Below, in pieces: positions 1 through 6,202 of a stretch of DNA of 12,271 nucleotides. Position 1 is the stretch's first letter; every line of letters begins with the position of its first letter. Source of the DNA: an uncultured Pseudomonadota bacterium (GTDB lineage: Bacteria > Myxococcota_A > UBA9042 > CAIXZC01); assembly GCA_937884235.1 (NCBI GenBank), contig CALGBT010000358.1, positions 1-12,271 of the forward strand, read 5' to 3'. The notes beneath the pieces were generated by a model. The model did no database searches, was not told where the DNA came from, and worked only from the letters and a program-made list of their open reading frames with translations. A program made the translations under genes and the position numbers.

Positions 1-1132
1 CCAGGTCCCGGGGCTGTTCGTAGGGGAGCCCCGAGGCCTCCAGAGCCCGCCCGATCTCCTCGTCCGCGTAGTTGGGTCCGAGGAAGACATGGTCGAGTCG
101 CCGAGGAAGCGCAGCTGCAGCTGAGTTCTCGGCCATCCAGGCCATGCCGGCCCCCACTGCAATGCCCTGGTCGCTCATTGCCGGGTGGACGAAGATCTCC
201 TCCACCTCCGGCAACTCGGCGATGCGTTGGTTGAGCTTCACGTTGCCGAAGATGCCCCCCGCCAGAGCGACTTTGCGCTGCCCGGTGCGCAGCACCGCGG
301 CTTTGACATAGCCCACCATCACCTCTTCGAAGCGACGCTGGGTGGCTGCGCTCACGTCCGCGGGGGAGAAGCGGGTCAATTCTGCGTAGTGGCCTCGACC
401 GCGCTGACGGGGCCAGAGCGGGGCAACCTCGAAATCGGTGCCGTCTCGAGAGAGCGAGAAGAGCTTGCTGATGATGGGATAGGCCTTGCGCCAGTCACCA
501 TAGGCAGCCAGCCCGGTGACCTTCCCGGCCATGAGACAGTGGAAGCCGAGGAACTGAGTGATTTCGCCGTAGAACTGCCCGGGAGAATTGCTGGCGGTGG
601 AGCCATAGAGCGGACGACAGCGCCCTGATTCGCCAACGAAGACGCGGGCGGCAAAGCCATCCCCCATGTTGTCCGCGCTGACCACCGTGGCCGCCGGAAA
701 GCCCGAGGTCAGATAGGCAGAATAGCCATGGGCAGTATGATGATCCACAAAGGCCACAGCACGGCCCAGCCTGCGCCGCAGGGCCAGGCTGCTGACTCCT
801 CGGGTTGCCTGAGCAAGCAAGGGCGTGGAGTGCAAGCGATCCTGGAAAGAGAGGTAGAGCTTGTGGGCCGGACCAAAGAAGTCGTGCTCGCCGGGAGGAA
901 GGATCCCCGGCAGACGAGCCAGAAAGTGACTCGGATTGCCGGCCACAACCACATCGGCACCGGTAGGCGTCACACCGTACTGGGAGGCGATGTGGGACAT
1001 CACCCGGCTGGGAAAGCCCTCCTGGAACTTCTTTCTGGTGAAGCGCTCTTCAGCAGCCGCAAAGAGGAGCTTCCCGTCTTCGAAATAGGCACCGTTGGAA
1101 TTGGTATCTTCGTGAATAGACAGTAGCCGCAC
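1..1132 (-). CDS. NodU/CmcH-family carbamoyltransferase, 3' end outside window
   Basis: 377 codons are visible and the gene continues beyond base 1. Members of this family move a carbamoyl group from carbamoyl phosphate, through carbamoyl-AMP, onto a hydroxyl of a sugar, antibiotic or Nod factor. The visible part is the Kae1-like N-terminal domain. It shows an N-terminal S-I-H-E-D-T-N-S-N-G stretch, the metal-site His cluster DHHTAHGYSAY (H131, H132, H135), an Asp at 154, H-C-L-M-A-G-K-V-T-G-L-A-A-Y-G at 198-212, the loop LAGGIFGNVKLNQ near 290-302 and MSDQGIAVGA near 319-328. The last visible residues (FLGPNYADEEI) match the family's LGPsfsdeEI region that leads into the YrdC-like C-terminal domain. 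The start is GTG, preceded by GAGGAG five bases upstream. That Shine-Dalgarno overlaps the stop of the preceding gene and the gap is only two bases, so the two are probably coupled. Family assignment is confident; the acceptor substrate is unknown. Confidence 0.92.
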   Translation of the reverse strand, partial: MRLLSIHEDTNSNGAYFEDGKLLFAAAEERFTRKKFQEGFPSRVMSHIASQYGVTPTGADVVVAGNPSHFLARLPGILPPGEHDFFGPAHKLYLSFQDRLHSTPLLAQATRGVSSLALRRRLGRAVAFVDHHTAHGYSAYLTSGFPAATVVSADNMGDGFAARVFVGESGRCRPLYGSTASNSPGQFYGEITQFLGFHCLMAGKVTGLAAYGDWRKAYPIISKLFSLSRDGTDFEVAPLWPRQRGRGHYAELTRFSPADVSAATQRRFEEVMVGYVKAAVLRTGQRKVALAGGIFGNVKLNQRIAELPEVEEIFVHPAMSDQGIAVGAGMAWMAENSAAAALPRRLDHVFLGPNYADEEIGRALEASGLPYEQPRDL

Positions 1133-1134
1133 GC

Positions 1135-1431
1135 CTACTCCTCAAGGACCTGGTGCTTCCGTTTCAACAGAACCACCTGGAGAGCCAGCCCGCCCACCAC
1201 CAACAGCGTGGCCAGGGCCACCAGCAGGTAGGTTGAGACGTTGCCGCCGGAGAGCATGGCCAGGGTGAATGCAGCGACGGGCGTCACCGCCAGATGGACC
1301 ACCATTCCCAGGGCAAAGCGTGGACTGCGGGGTTGCCGGGGATAAAGCACTTTGCCCAAGACCATTGCCGGCGCAATGACGACATAGACAAAGAGAAGAA
1401 TCTCGGCGGCATATGTGATGATGGTATCCAT
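1135..1431 (-). CDS. 98-aa three-helix membrane protein, unknown function
   Basis: I do not recognise the family. The protein has three hydrophobic stretches long enough to span the membrane, at about residues 4-26, 39-60 and 67-89. A basic loop (R-Q-P-R-S-P-R, about 32-38) separates the first two, and a charged tail (KRKHQVLEE) ends the protein. The ATG start has only a weak GAGAG Shine-Dalgarno. The stop lies two bases before the GTG of the carbamoyltransferase, and the carbamoyltransferase ribosome site is inside this gene's end. That packing suggests the two products are made together, perhaps with this protein docking the enzyme at the membrane or handling its product. It is an inference from context only. 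The reading frame and membrane character are clear. Confidence 0.75.
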   Translation of the reverse strand: MDTIITYAAEILLFVYVVIAPAMVLGKVLYPRQPRSPRFALGMVVHLAVTPVAAFTLAMLSGGNVSTYLLVALATLLVVGGLALQVVLLKRKHQVLEE

Positions 1432-1450
1432 AGGCTCTCAATCTGCTGCA

Positions 1451-1470
1451 CCGATGGTGTCCTCCATCGG
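1451..1470 (-). other. Intergenic hairpin between the two small membrane genes
   Basis: Seven-base arms ccgatgg (1451-1457) and ccatcgg (1464-1470) enclose a six-base loop. It lies in the only sizeable gap (80 bases) inside the six-gene array, 20 bases before the ATG at 1431. There is no U-run on either side, so a terminator is unlikely; an mRNA processing or stability element, or an attenuator-like fold, is possible. The inverted repeat is certain, the function is not. Confidence 0.45.
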
Positions 1471-1478
1471 CTCCCCCG

Positions 1479-1506
1479 GTTATACGCGATTCCGCCGGCA
1501 AAGCAA
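1479..1506 (-). promoter_or_regulatory. Possible weak internal sigma70 promoter
   Basis: On the minus strand TTGCTT (1501-1506) and TATAAC (1479-1484) are separated by 16 bases. The -10 matches five of six consensus bases; the -35 matches only three. Transcription would start about ten bases further, just before the hairpin at 1451-1470, and would supply the 98-aa membrane protein and the carbamoyltransferase independently of the upstream promoter. Chance matches of this quality are common. Confidence 0.3.
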
Positions 1507-1511
1507 AGAGA

Positions 1512-1781
1512 TCAGTCCTGCCCCGCCTCGATTCGGCAGGTATCTTCCGGCGCGCCCGCGCCAACGGTAATGCCGTCACAGGCCATGGCCTCCCGCAAGA
1601 GATGCCGGAAGTAGTGGCCGTGAAAATCTCGCACCGAAACCAGCCTGGGGGCCACAACAGCTGCGCCGGAGAGGGCCACATGGACCACCGAGTGGTAGGT
1701 CGCAAAGAAGGCCAACCCGGCCAGATAGCGACCTCGGCCAATGGGCTTGCCAGCGTTCTTGCCACCACAACAACCAGCCAT
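1512..1781 (-). CDS. 89-aa Cys-rich single-span membrane protein, unknown
   Basis: I do not recognise this family. The N-terminus reads MAGCCGGKN, with adjacent cysteines C4 and C5 and a basic segment (K-P-I-G-R-G-R) before one hydrophobic stretch at about 19-45 (YLAGLAFFATYHSVVHVALS and on). That stretch contains two histidines, H30 and H34, four apart. A His-rich patch follows (D-F-H-G-H-Y-F-R-H, about 52-60) together with C68 and C82. Paired Cys and spaced His hint at metal or redox binding, but this is only inference. The ATG overlaps the TGA of the PP-loop gene (TGATG), and AAGGAGG lies seven bases upstream inside that gene, so translation is strongly coupled. That supports a real gene despite its small size. 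Confidence 0.75.
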   Translation of the reverse strand: MAGCCGGKNAGKPIGRGRYLAGLAFFATYHSVVHVALSGAAVVAPRLVSVRDFHGHYFRHLLREAMACDGITVGAGAPEDTCRIEAGQD

Positions 1782-2491
1782 CAGATAGCCTCCTTGCCAA
1801 TGGCAGCGCGAATCACGCCATGGAGCTGCTCCCGTTTGCTGGCAATATAGCGCGCCACAGTCTCCTCTTCGTGCCCCGGCGTCTTGTTAAAGAGGATGTA
1901 GGGCAGGTAGTAGAGTTCGCCTGGAATGCAGGAGGGCTGGATGCCCAGATAGCGGTCCAGCACGGGGATCCCCAGGTGATAGCCACCGTCGCGCAAGAAC
2001 TGCCGCTTCTCATCACGGCCGATATGGTAGACGGGGACGAAATACTCGATACCCCAGCTGTCATAGAGCCAGTAAACCATGGATACCGACAGCAACATCT
2101 GCTCCACCATCTCGTCGCTGTCCGAGGCCGATCCGTCGGACATCTTCTCGATACCGTTCTGGTGGCAGTAGATGATGGAGCGAGCGTGCATGCAGAGCTT
2201 GCAGCCCATGCACCACATGAAGGCGGAGCCGTAACGGGCGTAGTCTTCCTTGATCGAAGAGAGGCAGACCGCTTCAAACATCGTCTTGATGGAGGCCTCG
2301 AAGTGAACGAAGCGACCCGGATAGCGCTCGTCCAACTCCCGGACCCGCCGGCGGGTCCGGCCAAATGCGTAGTGGCCGTAGCCATTGGCGAAGGTGAGCA
2401 GGTGGATGCGCTCGAAGTCGTCCAGCAGCTTTACCGCGGCCACGGTGGAGTCGACCCCTCCCGAGAACATCAGTGCCGCCTGAGAAGACAT
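1781..2491 (-). CDS. PP-loop ATP-pyrophosphatase-fold protein
   Basis: A 236-aa member of the adenine nucleotide alpha-hydrolase/PP-loop superfamily, whose members adenylate a substrate with release of pyrophosphate (QueC, TtcA, ThiI and GuaA relatives). The signature P-loop SGGVDST is at residues 10-16, directly after the first beta strand. A cysteine cluster C94-x2-C97-x2-C100, followed by H102 and C109, could hold zinc or an iron-sulfur cluster. QueC and TtcA relatives also use cysteines, but this spacing differs from the classic QueC site, so I do not name it QueC. An open frame extends upstream to 2659. I chose ATG 2491 because AGGGGGG sits just before it, because the P-loop normally lies near the N-terminus, and because the upstream extension would overlap the deaminase-like gene, which ends at 2499. 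The stop overlaps the next gene's ATG. Substrate unknown. Confidence 0.82.
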   Translation of the reverse strand: MSSQAALMFSGGVDSTVAAVKLLDDFERIHLLTFANGYGHYAFGRTRRRVRELDERYPGRFVHFEASIKTMFEAVCLSSIKEDYARYGSAFMWCMGCKLCMHARSIIYCHQNGIEKMSDGSASDSDEMVEQMLLSVSMVYWLYDSWGIEYFVPVYHIGRDEKRQFLRDGGYHLGIPVLDRYLGIQPSCIPGELYYLPYILFNKTPGHEEETVARYIASKREQLHGVIRAAIGKEAI

Positions 2492-2498
2492 GGCCCCC

Positions 2499-3764
2499 CT
2501 ACTGCTGCTTGGGGTCAATGGACCCGTAAAACTCCTTCTCGACCCGTTCGAAGTGGTCGATGACTCCCCGCACATAGTCGCGCTTGTCACTGTACGAACC
2601 GGGGAAGAAGCTCCGCTTGAAGCCATAGATGATAATGTCCTTAAGTTCCCGCTGCTCAAACTTGAAGGTGTTGGCGGCGAGGTACAGTTCGTTGGTGACG
2701 GTGGTGTTGGAGACCAGCCGATTATCGGTACAGAAGGTGGTGGAGAGGTGGCCCTGGCGCATCTTGCGGAAAGCGTGAGAGCCGATGCTCTTGATCCTGG
2801 GGTTGGTCTGCAGATTGGAGGTCAGGCAGACCTCGATGGTTACCCGGCGATCGGCAATATACTCACTGAGCGCGCGTACGTAGCGATAGCGATCCTCAAT
2901 GGACTTGTCCTTGATGGCCCCCACCGAGAAGAGGTAGTAGCCGTGGCCAACTCGGGCGGCCTGGAGGTCCGTAATGGCCTGATAGATGGATTCGGGGCCG
3001 AAGGCTTCGCCGGCGTGGACGGTCTTCTTCAGGAAGTGCTTCTGGGCGTAGGCAAATGCCTCCCAGTGATGCTCTCCGGGGAAACCAGCCTCTTCTCCAG
3101 CAAGGTCGAAACCGACAATGGGCAGACCCTCTTTGTCCCGCAATTTGACCGCCGCGCGGGCCAACTCCAGCGAGGCCAGAGGATAGATTTCGCGAGGCCT
3201 GGAGTACTGATGAATACTGAAGAAGTCCTGATAGTACTCGGAATAGCTGGGTTCGAACTTCCGCATCGCCGAAGTAATGATTCCATATTCGAATCGGGGG
3301 GTCTTGTCACTTTGGACTTCGGGACGAGTGTTGTACTCCAACTGGGCAGCCTTGAGGCCCCGATTGACCGCCACCAGAACGTCCTTCATGGACTGCCTGG
3401 AGTTGATGTGCAGCTGCGGCGCAAAACGAACCTCAACGTAGCAGACCCCCTCGTTGATGTTGTCCCAGGCAAACTCATAGGAAACCCGCTCCATGGCCTC
3501 GGGATCCTGCATCACCGCGGTGGTGAACATGAATCCGTAAAGATACTCCCTGAGGTTTCGATAGCGCTCCTTGAAGACGAGCTTGCGCATCCCCGATTCA
3601 GTGTAAGAGGGCAGTTTTACTTTGCGCTCCTTGGCAAGCTCAATAAGGGTGGACAAGCGTAACGAACCATCCAGGTGCACGTGAAGGTCTGATTTTGGCA
3701 CGCGGCTTAGAAACTCTTTTGAGTAGGTCTCTTTGTTGGTCTTCAATATTTCCTCCACCCTCAC
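2499..3764 (-). CDS. Adenosine deaminase-like amidohydrolase
   Basis: A 421-aa TIM-barrel amidohydrolase of the adenosine/adenine/AMP deaminase family, which hydrolyses the 6-amino group of adenine-type bases. All core motifs are present: DLHVHLDGSL with zinc ligands H28 and H30, GFDLAGEE (218-225), TVHAGE with H250 and catalytic E253, RVGHG with H274, EVCLTSN (311-317), and CTDNR with D347, where Asp-Asn replaces the mammalian Asp-Asp; several bacterial deaminases share this. It is longer than a typical bacterial enzyme (about 330-350 aa), with an extra stretch around 140-165. The GTG at 3764 overlaps the stop of the MBL gene (GTGA). A TTG at 3746 has GGAGG five bases upstream and is a good alternative start; either keeps all motifs. 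Its place between an MBL hydrolase and a PP-loop enzyme suggests a dedicated substrate rather than general purine salvage. Confidence 0.88.
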   Translation of the reverse strand: MRVEEILKTNKETYSKEFLSRVPKSDLHVHLDGSLRLSTLIELAKERKVKLPSYTESGMRKLVFKERYRNLREYLYGFMFTTAVMQDPEAMERVSYEFAWDNINEGVCYVEVRFAPQLHINSRQSMKDVLVAVNRGLKAAQLEYNTRPEVQSDKTPRFEYGIITSAMRKFEPSYSEYYQDFFSIHQYSRPREIYPLASLELARAAVKLRDKEGLPIVGFDLAGEEAGFPGEHHWEAFAYAQKHFLKKTVHAGEAFGPESIYQAITDLQAARVGHGYYLFSVGAIKDKSIEDRYRYVRALSEYIADRRVTIEVCLTSNLQTNPRIKSIGSHAFRKMRQGHLSTTFCTDNRLVSNTTVTNELYLAANTFKFEQRELKDIIIYGFKRSFFPGSYSDKRDYVRGVIDHFERVEKEFYGSIDPKQQ

Positions 3765-4408
3765 CAGATATGCATCCCGTCCAAGAGATAGGGATTCTGT
3801 TTCTTCTCTTGCCCAATGGAAGTCCCCGGCCCATGGCCGGAGATGACAACCGTCGCATCGGGCAGTTTCTTGATGCGCTCAAGTGATGCCTTCATCTGCT
3901 GCTGGTCCCCGCCGGGCAGGTCCATGCGGCCAATGGAGCCAGCAAAGAGCAGGTCACCGGCAACCAGCAGAGGCTCGGTGGCATCGGCAAAGTAGAGACA
4001 ACAACTACCCGGGCTGTGACCGGGTGTGTGCAGTATTTCAAAGGAGAGGGAGCCAAAAGTGTGCTGCTGCCCATCGGCCAACGCGTGGTCAACCACCGGG
4101 GCCTCTTCCATGGGAATGCCAAACATCTGGCACTGGTGGCGGGTCTGCTCGGCGAGAAGGTTGTCGGCGGGGTGGAGCCACGCCTTGGCCCCGGTAACAT
4201 CCTTGAGCTTGTTGGTCCCTGAGACATGGTCGACATGGCCGTGGGTCAGAAAGATCGCCTTTACTGAGATTCCCTCTTCGGCAATGAACTTCGCCACCCT
4301 CTCCGCATCGCCTCCAGCATCAACAACGATGCCCTCCATAGACAGCTCATCCCACACAATGGAGCAGTTAGACTGGAACAGGGTCACCGGGATTACGCGT
4401 GTTTGCAT
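3761..4408 (-). CDS. MBL-fold (glyoxalase II-like) metallohydrolase
   Basis: A 215-aa cytosolic metallo-beta-lactamase-fold hydrolase of the YcbL/glyoxalase II-like group. The complete dinuclear metal site is visible: T-H-G-H-V-D-H (H56, H58, D60, H61), H131 in LHTPGHSPGS, D152 in AGDLLFAGSIGR and H192 in ISGHGPGTSIGQEK, ending with NPYL. The protein has the short glyoxalase II-like form without the extra substrate-binding C-terminal domain. The ATG at 4408 has GGTGGAG five bases upstream, and a near-consensus promoter lies about 40 bases before the start codon, so this is the first gene of the operon. Its 3' end overlaps the next gene by four bases. Such proteins cleave thioesters or related esters; the true substrate is not readable here. 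Confidence 0.9.
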   Translation of the reverse strand: MQTRVIPVTLFQSNCSIVWDELSMEGIVVDAGGDAERVAKFIAEEGISVKAIFLTHGHVDHVSGTNKLKDVTGAKAWLHPADNLLAEQTRHQCQMFGIPMEEAPVVDHALADGQQHTFGSLSFEILHTPGHSPGSCCLYFADATEPLLVAGDLLFAGSIGRMDLPGGDQQQMKASLERIKKLPDATVVISGHGPGTSIGQEKKQNPYLLDGMHIW

Positions 4409-4449
4409 CAGAACTCCACCAGTTGAGTTGGCACAATTTCTTCCGTGAG

Positions 4450-4477
4450 ATTATAGGGATGCGTGGGCGGGAGTCAA
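4450..4477 (-). promoter_or_regulatory. Near-consensus sigma70 promoter of the six-gene operon
   Basis: On the minus strand TTGACT (4472-4477, five of six) is followed after 16 bases by TATAAT (4450-4455, six of six). The predicted start of transcription is near 4443, giving a leader of roughly 35 bases before the ATG of the MBL gene. It lies in the 112-base gap after the NIF3 gene. In a GC-rich background such a match is unlikely to be chance. Confidence 0.75.
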
Positions 4478-4520
4478 TGCTTGTTCGCCGCCACCACTTC
4501 GGTCCAAACGGGAACCCCGG

Positions 4521-5480
4521 CTAGCTGCGCAGGCAACGCCGAAACCCTGAAACCGCAACAATTTCAATGGCGCCAGCCTTGGCCATAACCTCGTCGAGCA
4601 AGAGGTTCATGCCCAGGTTGTCGCTGGAGATGTGGCCGGCGATGACCACGTTCAGGTGGTGCTTCTTGGCCTCCTTGCGATAGTCATCGGAGATGTGCAT
4701 GCCGACGATGGTATCGACTCCTCGACTAGCGATCTGGGCGAAGGCCTCCTTGGCCCCGGAAGTTCCGCCGGTCATCTCCAGCATGATATTTCCAGCCCGG
4801 CGCTCTTTGCCACCCAACAGGATCCTGGGCCGGATGCCGCTGCGCGCCCCGTCCTGGTACTCAGGCTCTGCCATCAACATCTCGAGGACGTCCCCCAGCC
4901 GATAGGGTTTTTCTTTGGCGAAACGGTTCTGGAGATGAAGGCTGACAAGGTTATCGGCCGGCGTGTGCGCACACATGAGCGGCAAGTCCAGGAGTCGAGC
5001 CGCATCTCCAGCACGATTGTGGTTCGCCGGCAGCAGGCGTCGCTCGATTTCCTTCACGCGGCCCTCCATCATCCCCTCGGCGGCAGAGATGGGGACTCCC
5101 AGGCTGTGCAGGATATCCACCTGCATACGCATGACGTCATGCAACCCGGCCAACGCTCGACCCGACGGGTGGTGGGCCAGGACCAGATCGATTTTCTCAC
5201 CTTTCTGGCGAAGACCATCAGCTACCGCCAACTCACCAGCATCAATGTCGATGCCCACCATGACCCGGCCAATTTCGGTGGTATCGGCGCCAAAAAGAAC
5301 CCGAGTATCTGAGTACGGGTTGAACAGACAATCTTTGTCATGATACTGGCGATCAGCCTCGTCGAGGTCGGCAAAGGCCTTCTTGCGGCGCACCAGTTCA
5401 TTCTGAATGTGCTTGCGTGGCCTGGGATCGGCGGCCATCCCGGCGGCGATGACGGCGCGATAGAAAGCGGCGAGCTTCAT
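4521..5480 (-). CDS. NIF3-family dinuclear-metal protein
   Basis: A 319-aa protein of the NIF3/YbgI-like family. These proteins form toroidal oligomers with a two-metal site; their reaction is not settled (GTP cyclohydrolase I type 2 and hydrolase roles have been proposed). Key residues are visible: the His pair in LAHHPSGRAL (H103, H104), C-A-H-T-P-A-D-N (H172, D176) and A-G-H-I-S-S-D-N-L-G-M-N (H283, D287) near the C-terminus. A GTG at 5489 would add three residues, but it overlaps the Shine-Dalgarno GGGAGG; that site is eight bases before ATG 5480, so I use the ATG. The N-terminal 60 residues are basic and unlike the compact bacterial YbgI type. The gene is monocistronic or follows 5548-6069 with a 67-base gap. 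Confidence 0.83.
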   Translation of the reverse strand: MKLAAFYRAVIAAGMAADPRPRKHIQNELVRRKKAFADLDEADRQYHDKDCLFNPYSDTRVLFGADTTEIGRVMVGIDIDAGELAVADGLRQKGEKIDLVLAHHPSGRALAGLHDVMRMQVDILHSLGVPISAAEGMMEGRVKEIERRLLPANHNRAGDAARLLDLPLMCAHTPADNLVSLHLQNRFAKEKPYRLGDVLEMLMAEPEYQDGARSGIRPRILLGGKERRAGNIMLEMTGGTSGAKEAFAQIASRGVDTIVGMHISDDYRKEAKKHHLNVVIAGHISSDNLGMNLLLDEVMAKAGAIEIVAVSGFRRCLRS

Positions 5481-5505
5481 GGACAACACCTCCCGTGTGT
5501 GATCC

Positions 5506-5537
5506 AGTATTGGCGCACTTTTCGAACTTCATGTCAA
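5506..5537 (-). promoter_or_regulatory. Possible promoter of the NIF3 gene (weak)
   Basis: A perfect TTGACA (5532-5537, minus strand) stands in the 67-base gap before the NIF3 gene. The best -10 downstream is AATACT (5506-5511, four of six), but the spacer is 20 bases, longer than usual. Promoter activity is uncertain. Confidence 0.25.
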
Positions 5538-5547
5538 CTGGTGGGAG

Positions 5548-6069
5548 CTACTCCGGCTGGTGCTTGAGGACCTTCGGGCCCTGGTCGCGAAAGTGGATGT
5601 CAACCTTGGCATCTCTGACCTTGACAACTAGGCCGAGGCCGAAGAGCGGATGAGAAACAAGATCATCCACGGAGTAGCAAGCTCTTGTGGAATAGAGAGT
5701 CTGCCCCACAAGCTCTCGGTTCTGGGTCATGCGGGCAAATTCGTCGGCGAAAGATGGAGCGACGACCGCGGCCTTCTTAGCGCGTCCAGTGCCCTTGCCC
5801 TTGGTAGCGGGCGCAGCTGTAGGTGTGCTCATTTCCACTCGAACCTCCTTGCGACGTCCCTCTTCGCGCCGTACACGCACGGAGGGCTTAGTTTGGCGCT
5901 TCCCTTCTTCCGGTGCCGGAATATAGCGATGCTCTGAGCCGCAGCTATTGCATTTGACCCGCTTGGGCACTGCACCATCCATGATAACAATGGTATGGCC
6001 CGTGAGCAGCTTGCACCGTGTACACTTGCCATCAATGTCCTTACCCGGGGTGAGTCTGTTGTCAACCAC
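5548..6069 (-). CDS. Zinc-ribbon and Tudor-like domain protein, unknown role
   Basis: A 173-aa protein in three parts. Residues 14-45 hold two CxxC pairs (C16-C19 and C40-C43), a compact zinc ribbon. Residues 50-115 are a basic, Lys/Arg/Ala-rich and probably disordered linker. Residues 118-173 (YSTRACYSVDDLVSHPLFGLGLVV and on, ending VLKHQPE) match the small beta-barrel seen at the end of PcrA/UvrD-type helicases and in stand-alone deltaproteobacterial proteins, with the typical H-P-x-F-G-x-G-x-V pattern. Such domains contact RNA polymerase or nucleic acid, so a transcription- or DNA-associated role is plausible but inferred. The GTG start has AGGAG five to six bases upstream. A short GC hairpin (ggccc-gaa-gggcc, about 6080-6092) lies just before that ribosome site. 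Confidence 0.78.
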   Translation of the reverse strand: MVDNRLTPGKDIDGKCTRCKLLTGHTIVIMDGAVPKRVKCNSCGSEHRYIPAPEEGKRQTKPSVRVRREEGRRKEVRVEMSTPTAAPATKGKGTGRAKKAAVVAPSFADEFARMTQNRELVGQTLYSTRACYSVDDLVSHPLFGLGLVVKVRDAKVDIHFRDQGPKVLKHQPE

Positions 6070-6169
6070 GCGCTCTCCTGGCCCGAAGGGCCTGCTTGCA
6101 GACTACAGGCTACCTGGCAGAATCGCAAGCTTGCAATGGAAGGAGCGGCCAATATGCAGGTAATGGAAG

Positions 6170-6194
6170 GGGGCCCGGGAGTTCCCCGGGCCCC
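6170..6194 (-). terminator. Strong GC hairpin after the macroglobulin gene
   Basis: A perfect ten-base stem (ggggcccggg at 6170-6179 with its complement at 6185-6194) closes a five-base loop eight bases after the stop at 6203. Only a short, interrupted U-rich stretch (CCTTCCATT) follows on the minus strand, so it may terminate weakly or mainly protect the 3' end of the message. Confidence 0.65.
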
Positions 6195-6202
6195 ATGAAC
6201 GG

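Noticed and set aside
2489..2659. Upstream-extended start for the PP-loop protein
   Set aside because: The extra 56 residues are low-complexity Ser/Thr-rich, overlap the deaminase-like gene out of frame and displace the P-loop; ATG 2491 has its own AGGGGGG.
1512..3763. Genome-wide reassignment of TGA (code 4 or 25)
   Set aside because: TGA ends the genes at 1512, 1781 and 3761, two of these in overlapping start-stop junctions, so it works as a stop here. Trp is also encoded by TGG throughout.
6125..6134. Palindrome gcaagcttgc upstream of the zinc-ribbon gene
   Set aside because: A ten-base palindrome is short enough to be chance and no promoter pairs convincingly with it.
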